Positions 17,653-27,761 are shown, counted from the first letter of the stretch. The stretch is 64,000 nt of DNA from Clostridiales bacterium (GCA_018371275.1 JAHALF010000011.1:1-64000), one strand, 5' to 3'. Notes: a model not told the origin generated them from the letters alone. Program-made: numbers and translations.

Positions 17653-20285
17653 AAAAAGAACTAGAAAAAAACTATAACCCTTCCATTGAAGAAAGGATTT
17701 ACAAAAATTGGTTAGATAAAAAATATTTCCACGCAAAAGTAGATAAAAATAAAAAGCCTTATACAATAGTTATACCCCCTCCAAACATTACTGGTCATCT
17801 TCATATGGGACATGCCTTAGACAATACTTTACAGGATATACTTATAAGATGGAAAAGAATGCAAGGATATTCAGCTCTCTGGTTACCAGGTACTGATCAC
17901 GCTAGTATATCAACAGAAGTAAAAATAATAGATAAATTAGCTAAAGAGGGCATAACAAAAGAAGACTTAGGTAGGGAAAAATTTTTAGAAAGAGCTTGGC
18001 AATGGAAAGAAGAATATGGTGGAACAATAGTTAATCAGCTTAAAAAGCTTGGTAACTCTTGTGACTGGGACAGAGAAAGATTTACAATGGATGAAGGCTT
18101 ATCAAAAGCTGTAACAGAAGTATTTATACGTCTATATGAAAAAGGCTATATTTATAAAGGTGAAAAACTTATAAACTGGTGTCCTAATTGCCAAACAACT
18201 ATATCTGATGCAGAGGTAGATCACGAAGATAAAAATGGATTTTTCTGGCATATTAAATACCCTATTAAAGATACAGATAAATTTTTACAATTTGCAACAA
18301 CTCGTCCTGAAACTATGCTAGGAGATACTGCAATAGCTGTAAATCCTAACGATGATAGATATAAACAATTTATAGGAAAAACTTGTATAGTTCCATTTGT
18401 TAATAGAGAAATACCTATTATAGCAGATGATTATGTAGATATGGAATTTGGTACTGGTGTTGTTAAAATAACTCCTGCTCACGACCCTAATGACTTTGAA
18501 GTTGGTCAACGCCATAATTTACCTAAAATAAATATTTTAAATGATGATGGTACTATAAATGAAAATGGTGCACAGTTTAATGGTTTATATAGATACGATG
18601 CTAGAAAAGAGATTATAAAAGAACTTGATAAACTTGGACTTTTTGTTAAAGAAGAACCTATTAACCATTCTGTTGGTGTACACGAACGTTGTTCCCATGT
18701 TGTAGAACCTCTTATTAAAAGTCAATGGTTTGTAAAAATGGAAGACCTTGCAAAACCTGCTTTAAAAGCATATTATGATAATGAGCTTCGTTTTATACCT
18801 GATAGATTTGGTAAAATATATACTCATTGGCTTGAAAATATAAAAGATTGGTGTATATCACGTCAACTTTGGTGGGGACATAGAATACCTGCTTATTATT
18901 GTGAAAAATGTGGACATATAGAAGTAGCTAAAGAAATGCCTAATAATTGTTCTAAATGTAATAATAACATATTAATACAAGATGAAGATACATTAGATAC
19001 TTGGTTTAGCTCTGCCCTATGGCCATTTTCTACTCTTGGTTGGCCAGAAAAAACTGAAGATTTAGAATATTTTTATCCTACAAATGTATTAGTTACTGGA
19101 CATGATATCATTTTCTTCTGGGTTGTACGTATGGTATTTTCTGGGATAGAACAAATGAATGAATTGCCTTTTAAAGATGTTTTAATCCACGGACTTGTTA
19201 GAGATTCTGAAGGTGTAAAAATGAGTAAATCTTTAGGAAATGGTATAGATCCATTAGAAGTTATAGAAAAATATGGTGCAGATGCATTAAGACTTATGCT
19301 TACATCTGGTAACTCTGCTGGAAATGATTTAAGATTTTATTGGGAAAAAATAGAAGCTAATAGAAACTTTTTAAATAAAATATGGAACGCTACACGTTTT
19401 ATATTAATGAATATAGAAGATGAAAAATTAGATAATATTTCTTTAGATACACTAACTGATGCAGATAAATGGATTTTATCTAAATGTAATACACTTGCAA
19501 AAGAAGTAACTCAAAATTTAGAAAGCTATGATTTAGGCGTTGCTTTATCTAAAATATATGATTTCATATGGGACGAATACTGTGATTGGTATATAGAGAT
19601 GGTTAAACCTCGTCTTTATGATAAAGAAGACAAAACAAGAAAAGCTGCCCTATACACATTAAAAAGTGTTCTTATAAATTCTCTAAAAATGTTACATCCA
19701 TTTGCACCTTTTGTAACAGAAGAAATATTTACATCTATACAAGATGAAGAAGAAACTATTATGTTATCTAAATGGCCAGAATTTGAAAAAAACTTAAATT
19801 TTATAAAAGAAGAAGAAAAAATTGAGCTTATAAAAACTGCTGTAAAAGGTATAAGAAATATACGTTCAGAAATGAATGTTCCTAATAGTAAAAAAGCTCA
19901 AATTATTATTTCATCTAGCAATGATTTAGTTAACGATACTTTTAATACTAGTAAAATATTCTTTAAAACATTAGCCTTTGCCAGCGACATAACAATAGAA
20001 GAACATAAAAATGCTCCTGAAGGTGCTGTATCTGTTGTTATTCCAAATGGTATTATATATATGCCTTTTGATGAACTTGTAGACATAGAAAAAGAATTAG
20101 ATAGACTTAAAAAAGAAGAGGAAAAACTTATAAAAGAGGTAGAGCGTGTTGAAAAGAAACTTTCTAATCAAGGATTTGTAGCTAAAGCTCCAGAAAAAGT
20201 TATATTAGAAGAAAAAGAAAAAATGGCAAAATATAAAGATATGTTAGATAAAGTTAGAGAACAAATCAACACTATAAAAAAATAA
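17649..20285 (+). CDS. valS: Valyl-tRNA synthetase
   Basis: Class I synthetase with editing domain, 878 residues. The HIGH motif lies in NITGHLHMGH (residues 46-55). The editing domain follows, with TTRPETMLGDTA. A zinc-binding CEKCGH...CSKC segment is in the middle and the KMSKS motif near 525. The C-terminal coiled coil (about 810-878) is typical of ValS and clamps the tRNA. AGGAGG lies upstream within the preceding gene, which it overlaps by 4 bases. Confidence 0.97.
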   Translation: MKKELEKNYNPSIEERIYKNWLDKKYFHAKVDKNKKPYTIVIPPPNITGHLHMGHALDNTLQDILIRWKRMQGYSALWLPGTDHASISTEVKIIDKLAKEGITKEDLGREKFLERAWQWKEEYGGTIVNQLKKLGNSCDWDRERFTMDEGLSKAVTEVFIRLYEKGYIYKGEKLINWCPNCQTTISDAEVDHEDKNGFFWHIKYPIKDTDKFLQFATTRPETMLGDTAIAVNPNDDRYKQFIGKTCIVPFVNREIPIIADDYVDMEFGTGVVKITPAHDPNDFEVGQRHNLPKINILNDDGTINENGAQFNGLYRYDARKEIIKELDKLGLFVKEEPINHSVGVHERCSHVVEPLIKSQWFVKMEDLAKPALKAYYDNELRFIPDRFGKIYTHWLENIKDWCISRQLWWGHRIPAYYCEKCGHIEVAKEMPNNCSKCNNNILIQDEDTLDTWFSSALWPFSTLGWPEKTEDLEYFYPTNVLVTGHDIIFFWVVRMVFSGIEQMNELPFKDVLIHGLVRDSEGVKMSKSLGNGIDPLEVIEKYGADALRLMLTSGNSAGNDLRFYWEKIEANRNFLNKIWNATRFILMNIEDEKLDNISLDTLTDADKWILSKCNTLAKEVTQNLESYDLGVALSKIYDFIWDEYCDWYIEMVKPRLYDKEDKTRKAALYTLKSVLINSLKMLHPFAPFVTEEIFTSIQDEEETIMLSKWPEFEKNLNFIKEEEKIELIKTAVKGIRNIRSEMNVPNSKKAQIIISSSNDLVNDTFNTSKIFFKTLAFASDITIEEHKNAPEGAVSVVIPNGIIYMPFDELVDIEKELDRLKKEEEKLIKEVERVEKKLSNQGFVAKAPEKVILEEKEKMAKYKDMLDKVREQINTIKK

Positions 20286-20311
20286 TGTACTATTTTTGAA
20301 AGGCTATATAA

Positions 20312-20848
20312 ATGAGAAAAACTATTTTATTTATTGCAATGAGTCTTGATGGGTATATTTCAAATGAGTATGGTAAAGTAGATTGGATAAATGGACAAAA
20401 TCAAAATGCTGAAAACATTGATACTTATTCAACATTTATAAAAGATATTGATACTGTGATTATGGGTTGGAATACTTACAATCAAATTGTAACAGAACTA
20501 TCTCCAGAAAAATGGGTTTATTCTGACTTAATAAGCTATGTTATAACACATAGGGAATTATCTTCAACAAATAATATAATTTTTACAAAGTCAAATCCAT
20601 CTGTTATTATAGAAAAATTAAAGAAGAAACAAGGAAAAAATATTTGGATTTGTGGTGGAGCAAATATAGTCCAACAATTAATGCAAGATGATTTAATTGA
20701 TGAATATCATATTTCTATTATTCCAACAATTTTAGGTAGTGGAATACGTCTTTTTGACAAAACTTTAAGTGAAATAAAATTAGAATTGATTAACACACAA
20801 TCTTATAATGGAATAATAGAATTAATTTATAAACATAGGAAAATTTAA
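20312..20848 (+). CDS. Dihydrofolate reductase/RibD C-terminal-like protein
   Basis: A 178-residue single-domain protein of the RibD_C/dihydrofolate-reductase-like fold. The N-terminal segment FIAMSLDGYIS, the middle WNTYNQI and the ICGGANIVQQLM nucleotide-binding segment are typical of the YyaP/YwjB group. It probably uses NADPH; the substrate is unknown, and it is neither a full RibD nor a true DHFR. It lies 27 bases after valS and may be read from the same transcript. Confidence 0.82.
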   Translation: MRKTILFIAMSLDGYISNEYGKVDWINGQNQNAENIDTYSTFIKDIDTVIMGWNTYNQIVTELSPEKWVYSDLISYVITHRELSSTNNIIFTKSNPSVIIEKLKKKQGKNIWICGGANIVQQLMQDDLIDEYHISIIPTILGSGIRLFDKTLSEIKLELINTQSYNGIIELIYKHRKI

Positions 20849-21185
20849 AATTTTAGGATAACAAAAATGAGTAAACACTTTAAATTATAATTATGTTTTA
20901 ATATAATTTACTTTTTATCTCCCAATTATAAAAATTATAACATATTAATTTAAAATTAATATGTTATAATTTTTACAAATATATTTATATTTATTAATTA
21001 ATATTTACTAATCTTACAACTATCAATTTTTTATAAATATTAATTATAATGTATTAAAAAACACAATATTTACTTATTAATGTATAATAATTACATAAAA
21101 TATAGTTTTTTTATTATATATAAGTGTAATTTTATTAATTTTATGATATAATATTCATATTATAAATAAAAGGAGATGATAATAA
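20849..21185. other. Intergenic region with a long palindrome
   Basis: 337 bases with no supported gene. A nearly perfect palindrome at 20931-20974 (AAAATTATAACATATTAATTT and its reverse complement, almost no loop) probably ends the valS/RibD-C transcript. The rest is AT-rich sequence that must carry the symporter promoter; a TATAAT-like hexamer lies about 40 bases before its start. Confidence 0.6.
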
Positions 21186-22595
21186 ATGACTGATTTTATG
21201 GAAAAATTTGCCAAAATATTAGGTACTATGGGTGATTTTTTATATACTTGGATATTGGTAGCACTTCTTATTATTACAGGGTTATATTTTAGCATTAGGA
21301 CCAGATTTGTCCAAATAAGATTACTACCAGAATCTTTAAAAGTTATTGTAGAAAAAAAATCTAATCCGGGGATATCCTCATTTCAAGCTCTGATGATTTC
21401 CACAGCCTCTCGTGTTGGCACTGGTAATATTGTAGGTGTTGCTCTTGCCATAGGAACAGGTGGTCCTGGTGCAGTTTTTTGGATGTGGGCTCTTGCAATT
21501 ATAGGTAGTGCATCTGCTTTTATAGAAAGTACTTTAGCTCAAATATATAAAACAAAAGATGAAAACGGATTTAGAGGTGGCCCAGCATATTATATACAAA
21601 CAGCTTTAAAAAGTAGACCACTTGGTATTTTATTTAGCATACTTTTAATAGCTTGTTTTGCTTTTGGATTTAATGCTTTACAAGCTTTCAATATAGGAGA
21701 TTCTTTAAAATATTACTTCCCTAATTATTCTGATAGTATAATCCCAACTGTTCTTGGTCTTACTCTAGCAATATTAACTGGTATAACTATATATGGTGGT
21801 GTTAAAAGAATAGGGTTTATAACATCTGTTATAGTTCCTATTATGGCTTTAATATACATATGTTTAGGATTGTTTATAACAATAAAAAATATTAACCTTC
21901 TACCTGGTGTTTTTAAAAATATTTTTGTAGAAGCATTTAATTTTAAAGCTATATTTGGTGGTGGCGTTGGTGCTTTTACTAGCTCTTGTGTTATGCAAGG
22001 TATAAAAAGAGGACTTTTTTCTAATGAAGCTGGTATGGGTTCTGCTCCTAATGCTGCAGCAACAGCTGATGTATCTCACCCAGTAAAACAAGGGCTTGTT
22101 CAAATGTTTTCTGTATTTATAGATACAATATTTATATGTTCTACAACAGCTATGATCTTATTATGTTCTGGTGTTTCAGAAGGAACAGGAATACAATACG
22201 TTCAAAATGCTGTAAATGCAAATGTTGGAAAACTTGGTATACATTTCATATCAATAGCTATATTTTTATTTGCATTTAGCTCATTAATAGGTAATTATTG
22301 CTATGCAGAGGCAAATGTAAAATTCATTAAAGACAATAAAACTGTATTAAACATATTTAGATTATGTTGTCTTATTATGATTTTCTTTGGTACTCAAATG
22401 AGTTTAGATGCTGCTTGGAATTTAGCTGATTTACTAATGGGATTTATGGCAATAGTAAATATTATAGCTATAGTCAGTTTAGGTAATATAGCTATAAAAT
22501 GTCTTAAAAATTATACAGATCAGAAAAAACAAGGTAAAGAACCAGTATTTAAAGCTAAAGATATTGGTTTAGATAATACAGAATATTGGAAATAA
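21186..22595 (+). CDS. Sodium:alanine/glycine symporter (AGCS family)
   Basis: A membrane symporter of 469 residues with about 10-11 hydrophobic segments. Family signatures are the SRVGTGNIVGVALAI segment and GLFSNEAGMGSAPNAAAT. It imports alanine or glycine with sodium. ATG 21186 has AGGAG 10 bases upstream. It stands alone between a palindrome and a terminator. Which amino acid it prefers cannot be read from the sequence. Confidence 0.93.
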   Translation: MTDFMEKFAKILGTMGDFLYTWILVALLIITGLYFSIRTRFVQIRLLPESLKVIVEKKSNPGISSFQALMISTASRVGTGNIVGVALAIGTGGPGAVFWMWALAIIGSASAFIESTLAQIYKTKDENGFRGGPAYYIQTALKSRPLGILFSILLIACFAFGFNALQAFNIGDSLKYYFPNYSDSIIPTVLGLTLAILTGITIYGGVKRIGFITSVIVPIMALIYICLGLFITIKNINLLPGVFKNIFVEAFNFKAIFGGGVGAFTSSCVMQGIKRGLFSNEAGMGSAPNAAATADVSHPVKQGLVQMFSVFIDTIFICSTTAMILLCSGVSEGTGIQYVQNAVNANVGKLGIHFISIAIFLFAFSSLIGNYCYAEANVKFIKDNKTVLNIFRLCCLIMIFFGTQMSLDAAWNLADLLMGFMAIVNIIAIVSLGNIAIKCLKNYTDQKKQGKEPVFKAKDIGLDNTEYWK

Positions 22596-22603
22596 ATATA
22601 AAT

Positions 22604-22646
22604 AGATAAATCTACAAATTAGTAATATTTGTAGGTTTATTTATTT
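22604..22646 (+). terminator. Terminator after the AGCS symporter
   Basis: ATAAATCTACAAAT (22606-22619) pairs with ATTTGTAGGTTTAT (22627-22640), allowing one G-U pair, and is followed by TTATTTT. Confidence 0.75.
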
Positions 22647-22766
22647 TGTCAATTATTTGTAAAATAACAATATTATAAATAACTTTTTACAAATAATTAT
22701 TGAAAATAACTATAATTAAGTTTATAATATTTTATAAATAAAACTTTTAGAAAAAGGAGAATATAT

Positions 22767-23639
22767 ATGAATAATAGATATAAACTAAATTGTGAGCTTG
22801 CTCAAATGTTAAAAGGTGGGGTTATAATGGACGTAACAACTCCTGAACAAGCAAAAATAGCAGAAGAAGCCGGAGCTTGTGCTGTTATGGCTCTTGAAAA
22901 AATACCAGCAGATATAAGAGCTTGTGGTGGTGTTGCTAGAATGAGCGACCCTAAAATGATAAAAGAAATACAACAAGCTGTTACTATCCCAGTTATGGCA
23001 AAAGTCAGAATAGGACATTTTGTAGAGGCATCTTTATTAGAAGCTATAGAAATAGATTATATAGATGAAAGCGAAGTTTTAACTCCTGCAGATGACTGCT
23101 ATCATATAGATAAAACTAAATATAAAGTCCCTTTTGTATGTGGTGCCAAAGATTTAGGAGAAGCACTTAGAAGAATATCAGAAGGTGCATCTATGATAAG
23201 AACAAAAGGTGAACCTGGCACAGGTGATATTGTACAAGCTGTTAGACATATGAGAATGATAAATTCTGAAATTAGACGTATACAATCATTAAGAGAAGAT
23301 GAGCTTTTTGATAATGCAAAAAAATTAGGCGTACCATATGAATTATTATTATCTGTATATCAAAATGGTAAATTACCTGTTGTAAACTTTGCAGCTGGTG
23401 GTATTGCAACTCCTGCAGATGCAGCATTAATGATGAATTTAGGTGCTGAAGGTGTTTTTGTAGGTTCTGGTATATTTAAGTCCGGGGATCCTGTTAAAAG
23501 AGCTACATCTATCGTAAAAGCAGTTACAAACTATCAAGATTATAAACTTATAGCAGAACTTTCTGAAGATTTAGGAGAAGCTATGGTTGGTATAAATGAA
23601 TCTGAAATAGAGCTTTTAATGGCAGAAAGAGGCAAATAA
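22767..23639 (+). CDS. pdxS: Pyridoxal 5'-phosphate synthase, PdxS lyase subunit
   Basis: The synthase subunit of the DXP-independent vitamin B6 pathway: it joins ribose 5-phosphate, glyceraldehyde 3-phosphate and ammonia. The 290 residues match the family closely. Visible signatures are GGVIMDVTTPEQA, the catalytic-lysine segment MAKVRIGHFVEA and the phosphate-binding NFAAGGIATPADAA with VGSGIF. AAAGGAG precedes the ATG. It overlaps pdxT by 1 base (TAATG), as expected for a 12:12 complex. Confidence 0.98.
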   Translation: MNNRYKLNCELAQMLKGGVIMDVTTPEQAKIAEEAGACAVMALEKIPADIRACGGVARMSDPKMIKEIQQAVTIPVMAKVRIGHFVEASLLEAIEIDYIDESEVLTPADDCYHIDKTKYKVPFVCGAKDLGEALRRISEGASMIRTKGEPGTGDIVQAVRHMRMINSEIRRIQSLREDELFDNAKKLGVPYELLLSVYQNGKLPVVNFAAGGIATPADAALMMNLGAEGVFVGSGIFKSGDPVKRATSIVKAVTNYQDYKLIAELSEDLGEAMVGINESEIELLMAERGK

Positions 23640-24214
23640 TGAGAATAGCTGTTTTATGCTTACAAGGTGCTTTTATTGAACATATTAACATATTAAAAAA
23701 ACTAGGTATAGAAACATTAGAAATTAGACAAAAAAAGGATATAGAACAAAGCTTTGATGGTATAATATTACCTGGTGGAGAAAGTACCACTATGGGCAAG
23801 TTATTAAAAGAACTTGATATATTTAATCCCCTTTTAGAAAAAATTAAAAATAATATGCCTGTTTTTGGAACTTGTGCAGGGCTTTTATTACTTGCAAAAG
23901 AAATAGATAATGACCACAGAAAACATTTAGCTACACTTAATATTGTAGCTAAAAGAAATGCATATGGACGACAATTAGGAAGCTTTAATACTGTATCAAA
24001 ATTTAATAATAAAGAAATACCTATGACTTTTATTAGAGCTCCTTATGTAGAAAAAGCAAATAATGATGTAGAAATATTATCTATTGTAGATAATAAAATA
24101 GTTGCTGTTAGACAAAATAATCAACTTGCTACAGCTTTTCATCCAGAACTTACAGATTGTTATGATGTACACAAATATTTTATAAATATGGTTAAAAATA
24201 ATATTAATAAATAA
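23639..24214 (+). CDS. pdxT: Pyridoxal 5'-phosphate synthase, PdxT glutaminase subunit
   Basis: The class I glutaminase that feeds ammonia to PdxS. The oxyanion segment PGGESTTMGKL is near 45-54. The nucleophile Cys79 is in FGTCAG, and the His168-x-Glu170 pair sits in AFHPELTD. Its 191 residues are normal. It is translationally coupled to pdxS. Confidence 0.97.
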   Translation: MRIAVLCLQGAFIEHINILKKLGIETLEIRQKKDIEQSFDGIILPGGESTTMGKLLKELDIFNPLLEKIKNNMPVFGTCAGLLLLAKEIDNDHRKHLATLNIVAKRNAYGRQLGSFNTVSKFNNKEIPMTFIRAPYVEKANNDVEILSIVDNKIVAVRQNNQLATAFHPELTDCYDVHKYFINMVKNNINK

Positions 24215-24243
24215 GGTTTTTATAAGGAGGGGGATAAATAATT

Positions 24244-26652
24244 ATGTTTAAAAATATTAAATTAAAAAATAAATTCTTAATTATGATACTTACAACTGTT
24301 TTATTAGTTGGTTTTATTGGTATGTTTTCAACAGATGGTCTACATCAATCTAAAAAAGCTATTAAATCTGAATTGAGCATAAATAAAACTAATGTGGAAA
24401 AAAGTATGAATTCTATAAAAAATATAATTCAATTAAGATTTATAACTTTTAAAGTTAATAAAAACTTAAATCCTAATTATACACCAGCTCAATATGAAGA
24501 AGCTAGAAAAACTGTTAATGATGCATACATTAATGCAAGAAAACCATTAGAAATTGCATTAGAAAATTTAGATCCTAAAACTTCAAGTGATTTACTAGTA
24601 ATAATTGAGGATTGTGTTAATAAAGTAGATAATTTTTATAATGAATTTATGTTACTTTTAAATTATCATGAGCAAGGTAAATATGAATATGTAACTCAAA
24701 CTGATCAAAGAGCTGCAAAACTAGGCGATGAGCTTTTTGAAGCAGCTTATAATATACCAAATGTAAACTTTTCTCAAATGGTTTCAAATTTAGATGTTAC
24801 ATTAAATGCCATGACTACTAGAACATTAACTTTAATCATTTTAACAATTATTTGTATTTTATTTAGCTTAATATTTGGTATAAATTTATCCAACACTATA
24901 AGAAAACCAATAGAAAAACTTAAAGATGCCGCTTATAGAGTATTAAAAGGGGATTTAGACCTTGATATCCGTACAAATAATAGAGATGAAATTGGAGAAC
25001 TTTCTAATTCAATTGCTAATATGTCTGATACTATACAATATATTATAGATGATATTAATAATCTTTCTGAAAAATTAGAAGAGGGAAATACTAGTTATAG
25101 AATAAATATAGATAAATATGATGGAGCATTTAAAAATGCTACAGAAGCTATTAATATAGCTACAAATGATTTAGTTAAAGATAATCTATATGTAGCTAAT
25201 ATTATAAAAGAGATAGAACAAGGTATTTTTAATAATGAAATAAAAGAACTTCCTGGTGATAAAGCTATTTCTACACAAGCATTAAAAAATATACAGTTGA
25301 CTTTAAGAGCAATTTCAAAAGAAATAAATGGTCTTATAAATGCTGCTATCAATGGAGATTTAGAATATAAAATCTGTAATAAAAATTATAGCGGAGAATG
25401 GAAAGCTACAATAGATGGATTAAACACTTTTGTTGAAGGTATTGTTTCTCCTATTAAAGAAACTCAAAATGCTATATATCAATTTTCTTTAGGTAATTTT
25501 GAACATAGGATAACAAATGAATATAAAGGTGAATTTGATAAAATCAAACAAACTGTAAATTATACTGCTGACACAATTGATTCATACATATCAGAAATAA
25601 CAAATATACTAAACGAAATGGCTCATAAAAACTTTGATGTTTCAATAGATAGAGAATATTTAGGAGATTTTAAAGCTATTCAAAAATCTGTAAATTTAAT
25701 TGTTAATAATCTTAACTCTCTTACTAAAGATATTATATCTTCTGCAGAAAAAGTATCTGATGGATCTAGAAAAATATCAAAATCTAGTATATCTTTAGCA
25801 GAAGGTGCTGCACAACAATCAGAATCTGTTGGCAAACTTAATAAAATTATAAAACTTATATCCAAACAAACATTAGAAAATGCTAAAAATTCTAATAAAG
25901 CAAATATACTTGCTATACAAACAAGAGAAAATGCTTCTAAAGGTAGCGAACAAATGAATGATATGCTTATTGCTATGGAGGCTATAAATACAGCATCTAG
26001 CAGTATATCAAACATAATAAAAGTAATAGACGATATTGCATTCCAAACAAATATACTTGCCCTTAATGCTGCTGTAGAAGCTGCTCGTGCTGGTGAACAT
26101 GGTAAAGGATTTGCTGTTGTTGCAGAAGAAGTTAGAAGCCTTGCTAGTAGAAGCCAACAAGCTGCTAGAGAAACAACAGAGCTTATACAAAGTTCTGTTT
26201 TAAAAGTAGAAGAAGGCTCTAAAATGGCAAATCAAACATCTGAAGCCCTTTTATCTATTGTTAGACAAATAGAAGATATATATAGTCTTATCGAATCTTG
26301 TGCAAACGCTTCTAATGAACAAGAAAAATCTATATCTCAAATAATGGAAGGTATAGAACAAATATCTAATGTTACCCAAGTAAATACTTCTACAAGCGAA
26401 GAATCTGCGGCTGCATCTGAAGAGCTTGCAAGTCAAGCAGAAATATTTTACGCATCTGTTTCTGACTTTAAACTTAAAAATAGTAATAATTCTTTAAATA
26501 TAAAAGTATCTAAAGATATAGTAACAAAAAAACAAAAAAAAGATGAAAAACATAAAGGTAATAACATAGATTTAAATTCTAATGATATGATTATTTTAGA
26601 TGATAATTCAGATATTATTATTGATGAAAACTTAGATTTTGGCAAATATTAA
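24244..26652 (+). CDS. Methyl-accepting chemotaxis protein, paralogue of the one at 11541
   Basis: A chemoreceptor of 802 residues with the same plan as the 11541 gene: TM1 (about 11-29), a divergent periplasm-type ligand domain, TM2 (about 195-217), HAMP, and repeated HAMP-like modules. The signalling tip FQTNILALNAAVEAARAGEHGKGF is identical. The C-terminal tail matches the paralogue: acidic, ending LDFGKY. The ligand domains differ most, which suggests different ligands with shared output. It follows pdxT by 29 bases behind AAGGAGGGG, so it may be cotranscribed with pdxST. Confidence 0.93.
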   Translation: MFKNIKLKNKFLIMILTTVLLVGFIGMFSTDGLHQSKKAIKSELSINKTNVEKSMNSIKNIIQLRFITFKVNKNLNPNYTPAQYEEARKTVNDAYINARKPLEIALENLDPKTSSDLLVIIEDCVNKVDNFYNEFMLLLNYHEQGKYEYVTQTDQRAAKLGDELFEAAYNIPNVNFSQMVSNLDVTLNAMTTRTLTLIILTIICILFSLIFGINLSNTIRKPIEKLKDAAYRVLKGDLDLDIRTNNRDEIGELSNSIANMSDTIQYIIDDINNLSEKLEEGNTSYRINIDKYDGAFKNATEAINIATNDLVKDNLYVANIIKEIEQGIFNNEIKELPGDKAISTQALKNIQLTLRAISKEINGLINAAINGDLEYKICNKNYSGEWKATIDGLNTFVEGIVSPIKETQNAIYQFSLGNFEHRITNEYKGEFDKIKQTVNYTADTIDSYISEITNILNEMAHKNFDVSIDREYLGDFKAIQKSVNLIVNNLNSLTKDIISSAEKVSDGSRKISKSSISLAEGAAQQSESVGKLNKIIKLISKQTLENAKNSNKANILAIQTRENASKGSEQMNDMLIAMEAINTASSSISNIIKVIDDIAFQTNILALNAAVEAARAGEHGKGFAVVAEEVRSLASRSQQAARETTELIQSSVLKVEEGSKMANQTSEALLSIVRQIEDIYSLIESCANASNEQEKSISQIMEGIEQISNVTQVNTSTSEESAAASEELASQAEIFYASVSDFKLKNSNNSLNIKVSKDIVTKKQKKDEKHKGNNIDLNSNDMIILDDNSDIIIDENLDFGKY

Positions 26653-26660
26653 TAAATATA

Positions 26661-26695
26661 TAAAAAGGCTATGGAAAATTCCATAGCCTTTTTTA
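26661..26695. terminator. Bidirectional terminator between chemoreceptor and ferredoxin
   Basis: AAAAAGGCTATGGAA and TTCCATAGCCTTTTT form a 15-bp stem with a 2-base loop and T runs on both strands. Confidence 0.88.
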
Positions 26696-26701
26696 ATAGC
26701 A

Positions 26702-26872
26702 TTAAGCTGGGTTAGGTGAATCCACTGGACAAACACTTGAGCAAGTACCACAGTCAATGCAAATATCTGGATCAATTACATATTTAGTATCTCCTTCAGA
26801 AATTGCGTTAACAGGGCATTCTGCTGCACAAGCACCACAGCTGATACAATCATCATTAATAAAATATGCCAT
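26702..26872 (-). CDS. 2[4Fe-4S] ferredoxin
   Basis: A 56-residue clostridial-type ferredoxin. Two C-x2-C-x2-C-x3-C motifs are complete: Cys9, 12, 15, 19 and Cys38, 41, 44, 48, with Pro after each fourth Cys. It is a low-potential electron carrier in the cytoplasm, which may serve the sulfite/nitrite reductase and fermentation enzymes. ATG 26872 has GGAGG upstream. It has its own promoter and a shared terminator. Confidence 0.95.
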   Translation of the reverse strand: MAYFINDDCISCGACAAECPVNAISEGDTKYVIDPDICIDCGTCSSVCPVDSPNPA

Positions 26873-27224
26873 AATTAAAACCTCCTATTTTTATTTAATA
26901 ATCTTAAATTATAAATTAAAGCTAAAACGTATAAACTAACAAATTTATACACGTAAAATCATAAATCTACATAAGATTTTACCTTTTCATTTTATAACAA
27001 ATATTATATTTTATCAAGTATATTTTTAATATAATCTTTATTATTTTTTATAGGACATATTAACAATTGTTATAATATTTTTATTTCTAAAATATAAATG
27101 TATGCTATAAATATTATAATAATTAACTATATTTATAAATAATATAAATTAAATCTCCTTAATCTTTATATATGATTAAATTGTTTAACTTAGACGCTAT
27201 TTTAATAAAAGTTTTAATAAAAAT
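26873..27224. other. Intergenic region upstream of ferredoxin
   Basis: 352 AT-rich bases. Apart from the ferredoxin promoter at 26989-27017 and a small leader inverted repeat (TAAAATC...GATTTTA near 26954-26981), nothing is recognised. No further small gene is supported. Confidence 0.6.
26989..27017 (-). promoter_or_regulatory. Ferredoxin promoter
   Basis: On the minus strand -35 TTGATA (27017-27012), a 17-bp spacer and -10 TAAAAT (26994-26989). It would give a leader of about 110 bases before the ferredoxin ATG. Confidence 0.65.
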
Positions 27225-27761
27225 CTAGCTAACAACCTTTATTCTAGAAAGAGTAAATAACAATCGTCCAAGTGAATAGGAATGAACAGTAATATATTCA
27301 TCAGCTGAAATATTCCCACCCCAACATAAAATTTCCATATTTCCACTTACACCATTAATAAAAATACCTGAAGATATAAACCCATTTTTTAAATAAAATC
27401 GCTTTCTTGCTATACGTTGATGACTATTATTAGCATTTTCATCAAGACGTTCAATAAGCAATATTATTTTTCTATTTTGATAGTAGTCAAAAATCTTTTG
27501 AAGAATTTTACTTCCTGTTCCACTACTTCTTATTTTGCTAGATACTGCCAAATAATCAACCATAACTATATCATTATATGGAGTAATAGCAATAAATCCT
27601 AACAACAAATTGTTTTGTTTAGCAACAAAAATTTCTGATTTACCTTTTCTTACAGAGTTTTTTAACATATAAAACGGCTTTCTTTCTTGTTTTGGAAAAG
27701 CTTCTACATATATATCTTTTATATCTTTCCACTCTCTTTCCGATACTTTTGTCAGCTCCAT
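27225..27761 (-). CDS. GNAT family N-acetyltransferase
   Basis: An acetyltransferase of about 178 residues. The acetyl-CoA pyrophosphate loop is SSKIRSSGTGSKIL, a variant of R/Q-x-x-G-x-G/A, preceded by the strand MVDYLAV. The C-terminal strand carries RKRFYLKNGF, typical of GNAT proteins. The ATG at 27761 is preferred because GGAGG then lies 8 bases upstream; the ATG at 27776 would overlap that site. Substrate unknown. Confidence 0.8.
   Translation of the reverse strand: MELTKVSEREWKDIKDIYVEAFPKQERKPFYMLKNSVRKGKSEIFVAKQNNLLLGFIAITPYNDIVMVDYLAVSSKIRSSGTGSKILQKIFDYYQNRKIILLIERLDENANNSHQRIARKRFYLKNGFISSGIFINGVSGNMEILCWGGNISADEYITVHSYSLGRLLFTLSRIKVVS

Noticed and set aside
24244..26652. The two chemoreceptor genes as a mobile or recently duplicated block
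   Set aside because: The proteins are similar but silent and amino-acid differences are spread along the genes, and no direct repeats or transposase genes flank them; older paralogy is enough.
26757..26939. 60-codon plus-strand frame after the second chemoreceptor
   Set aside because: It lies antisense to the ferredoxin gene, whose eight cluster cysteines are complete.
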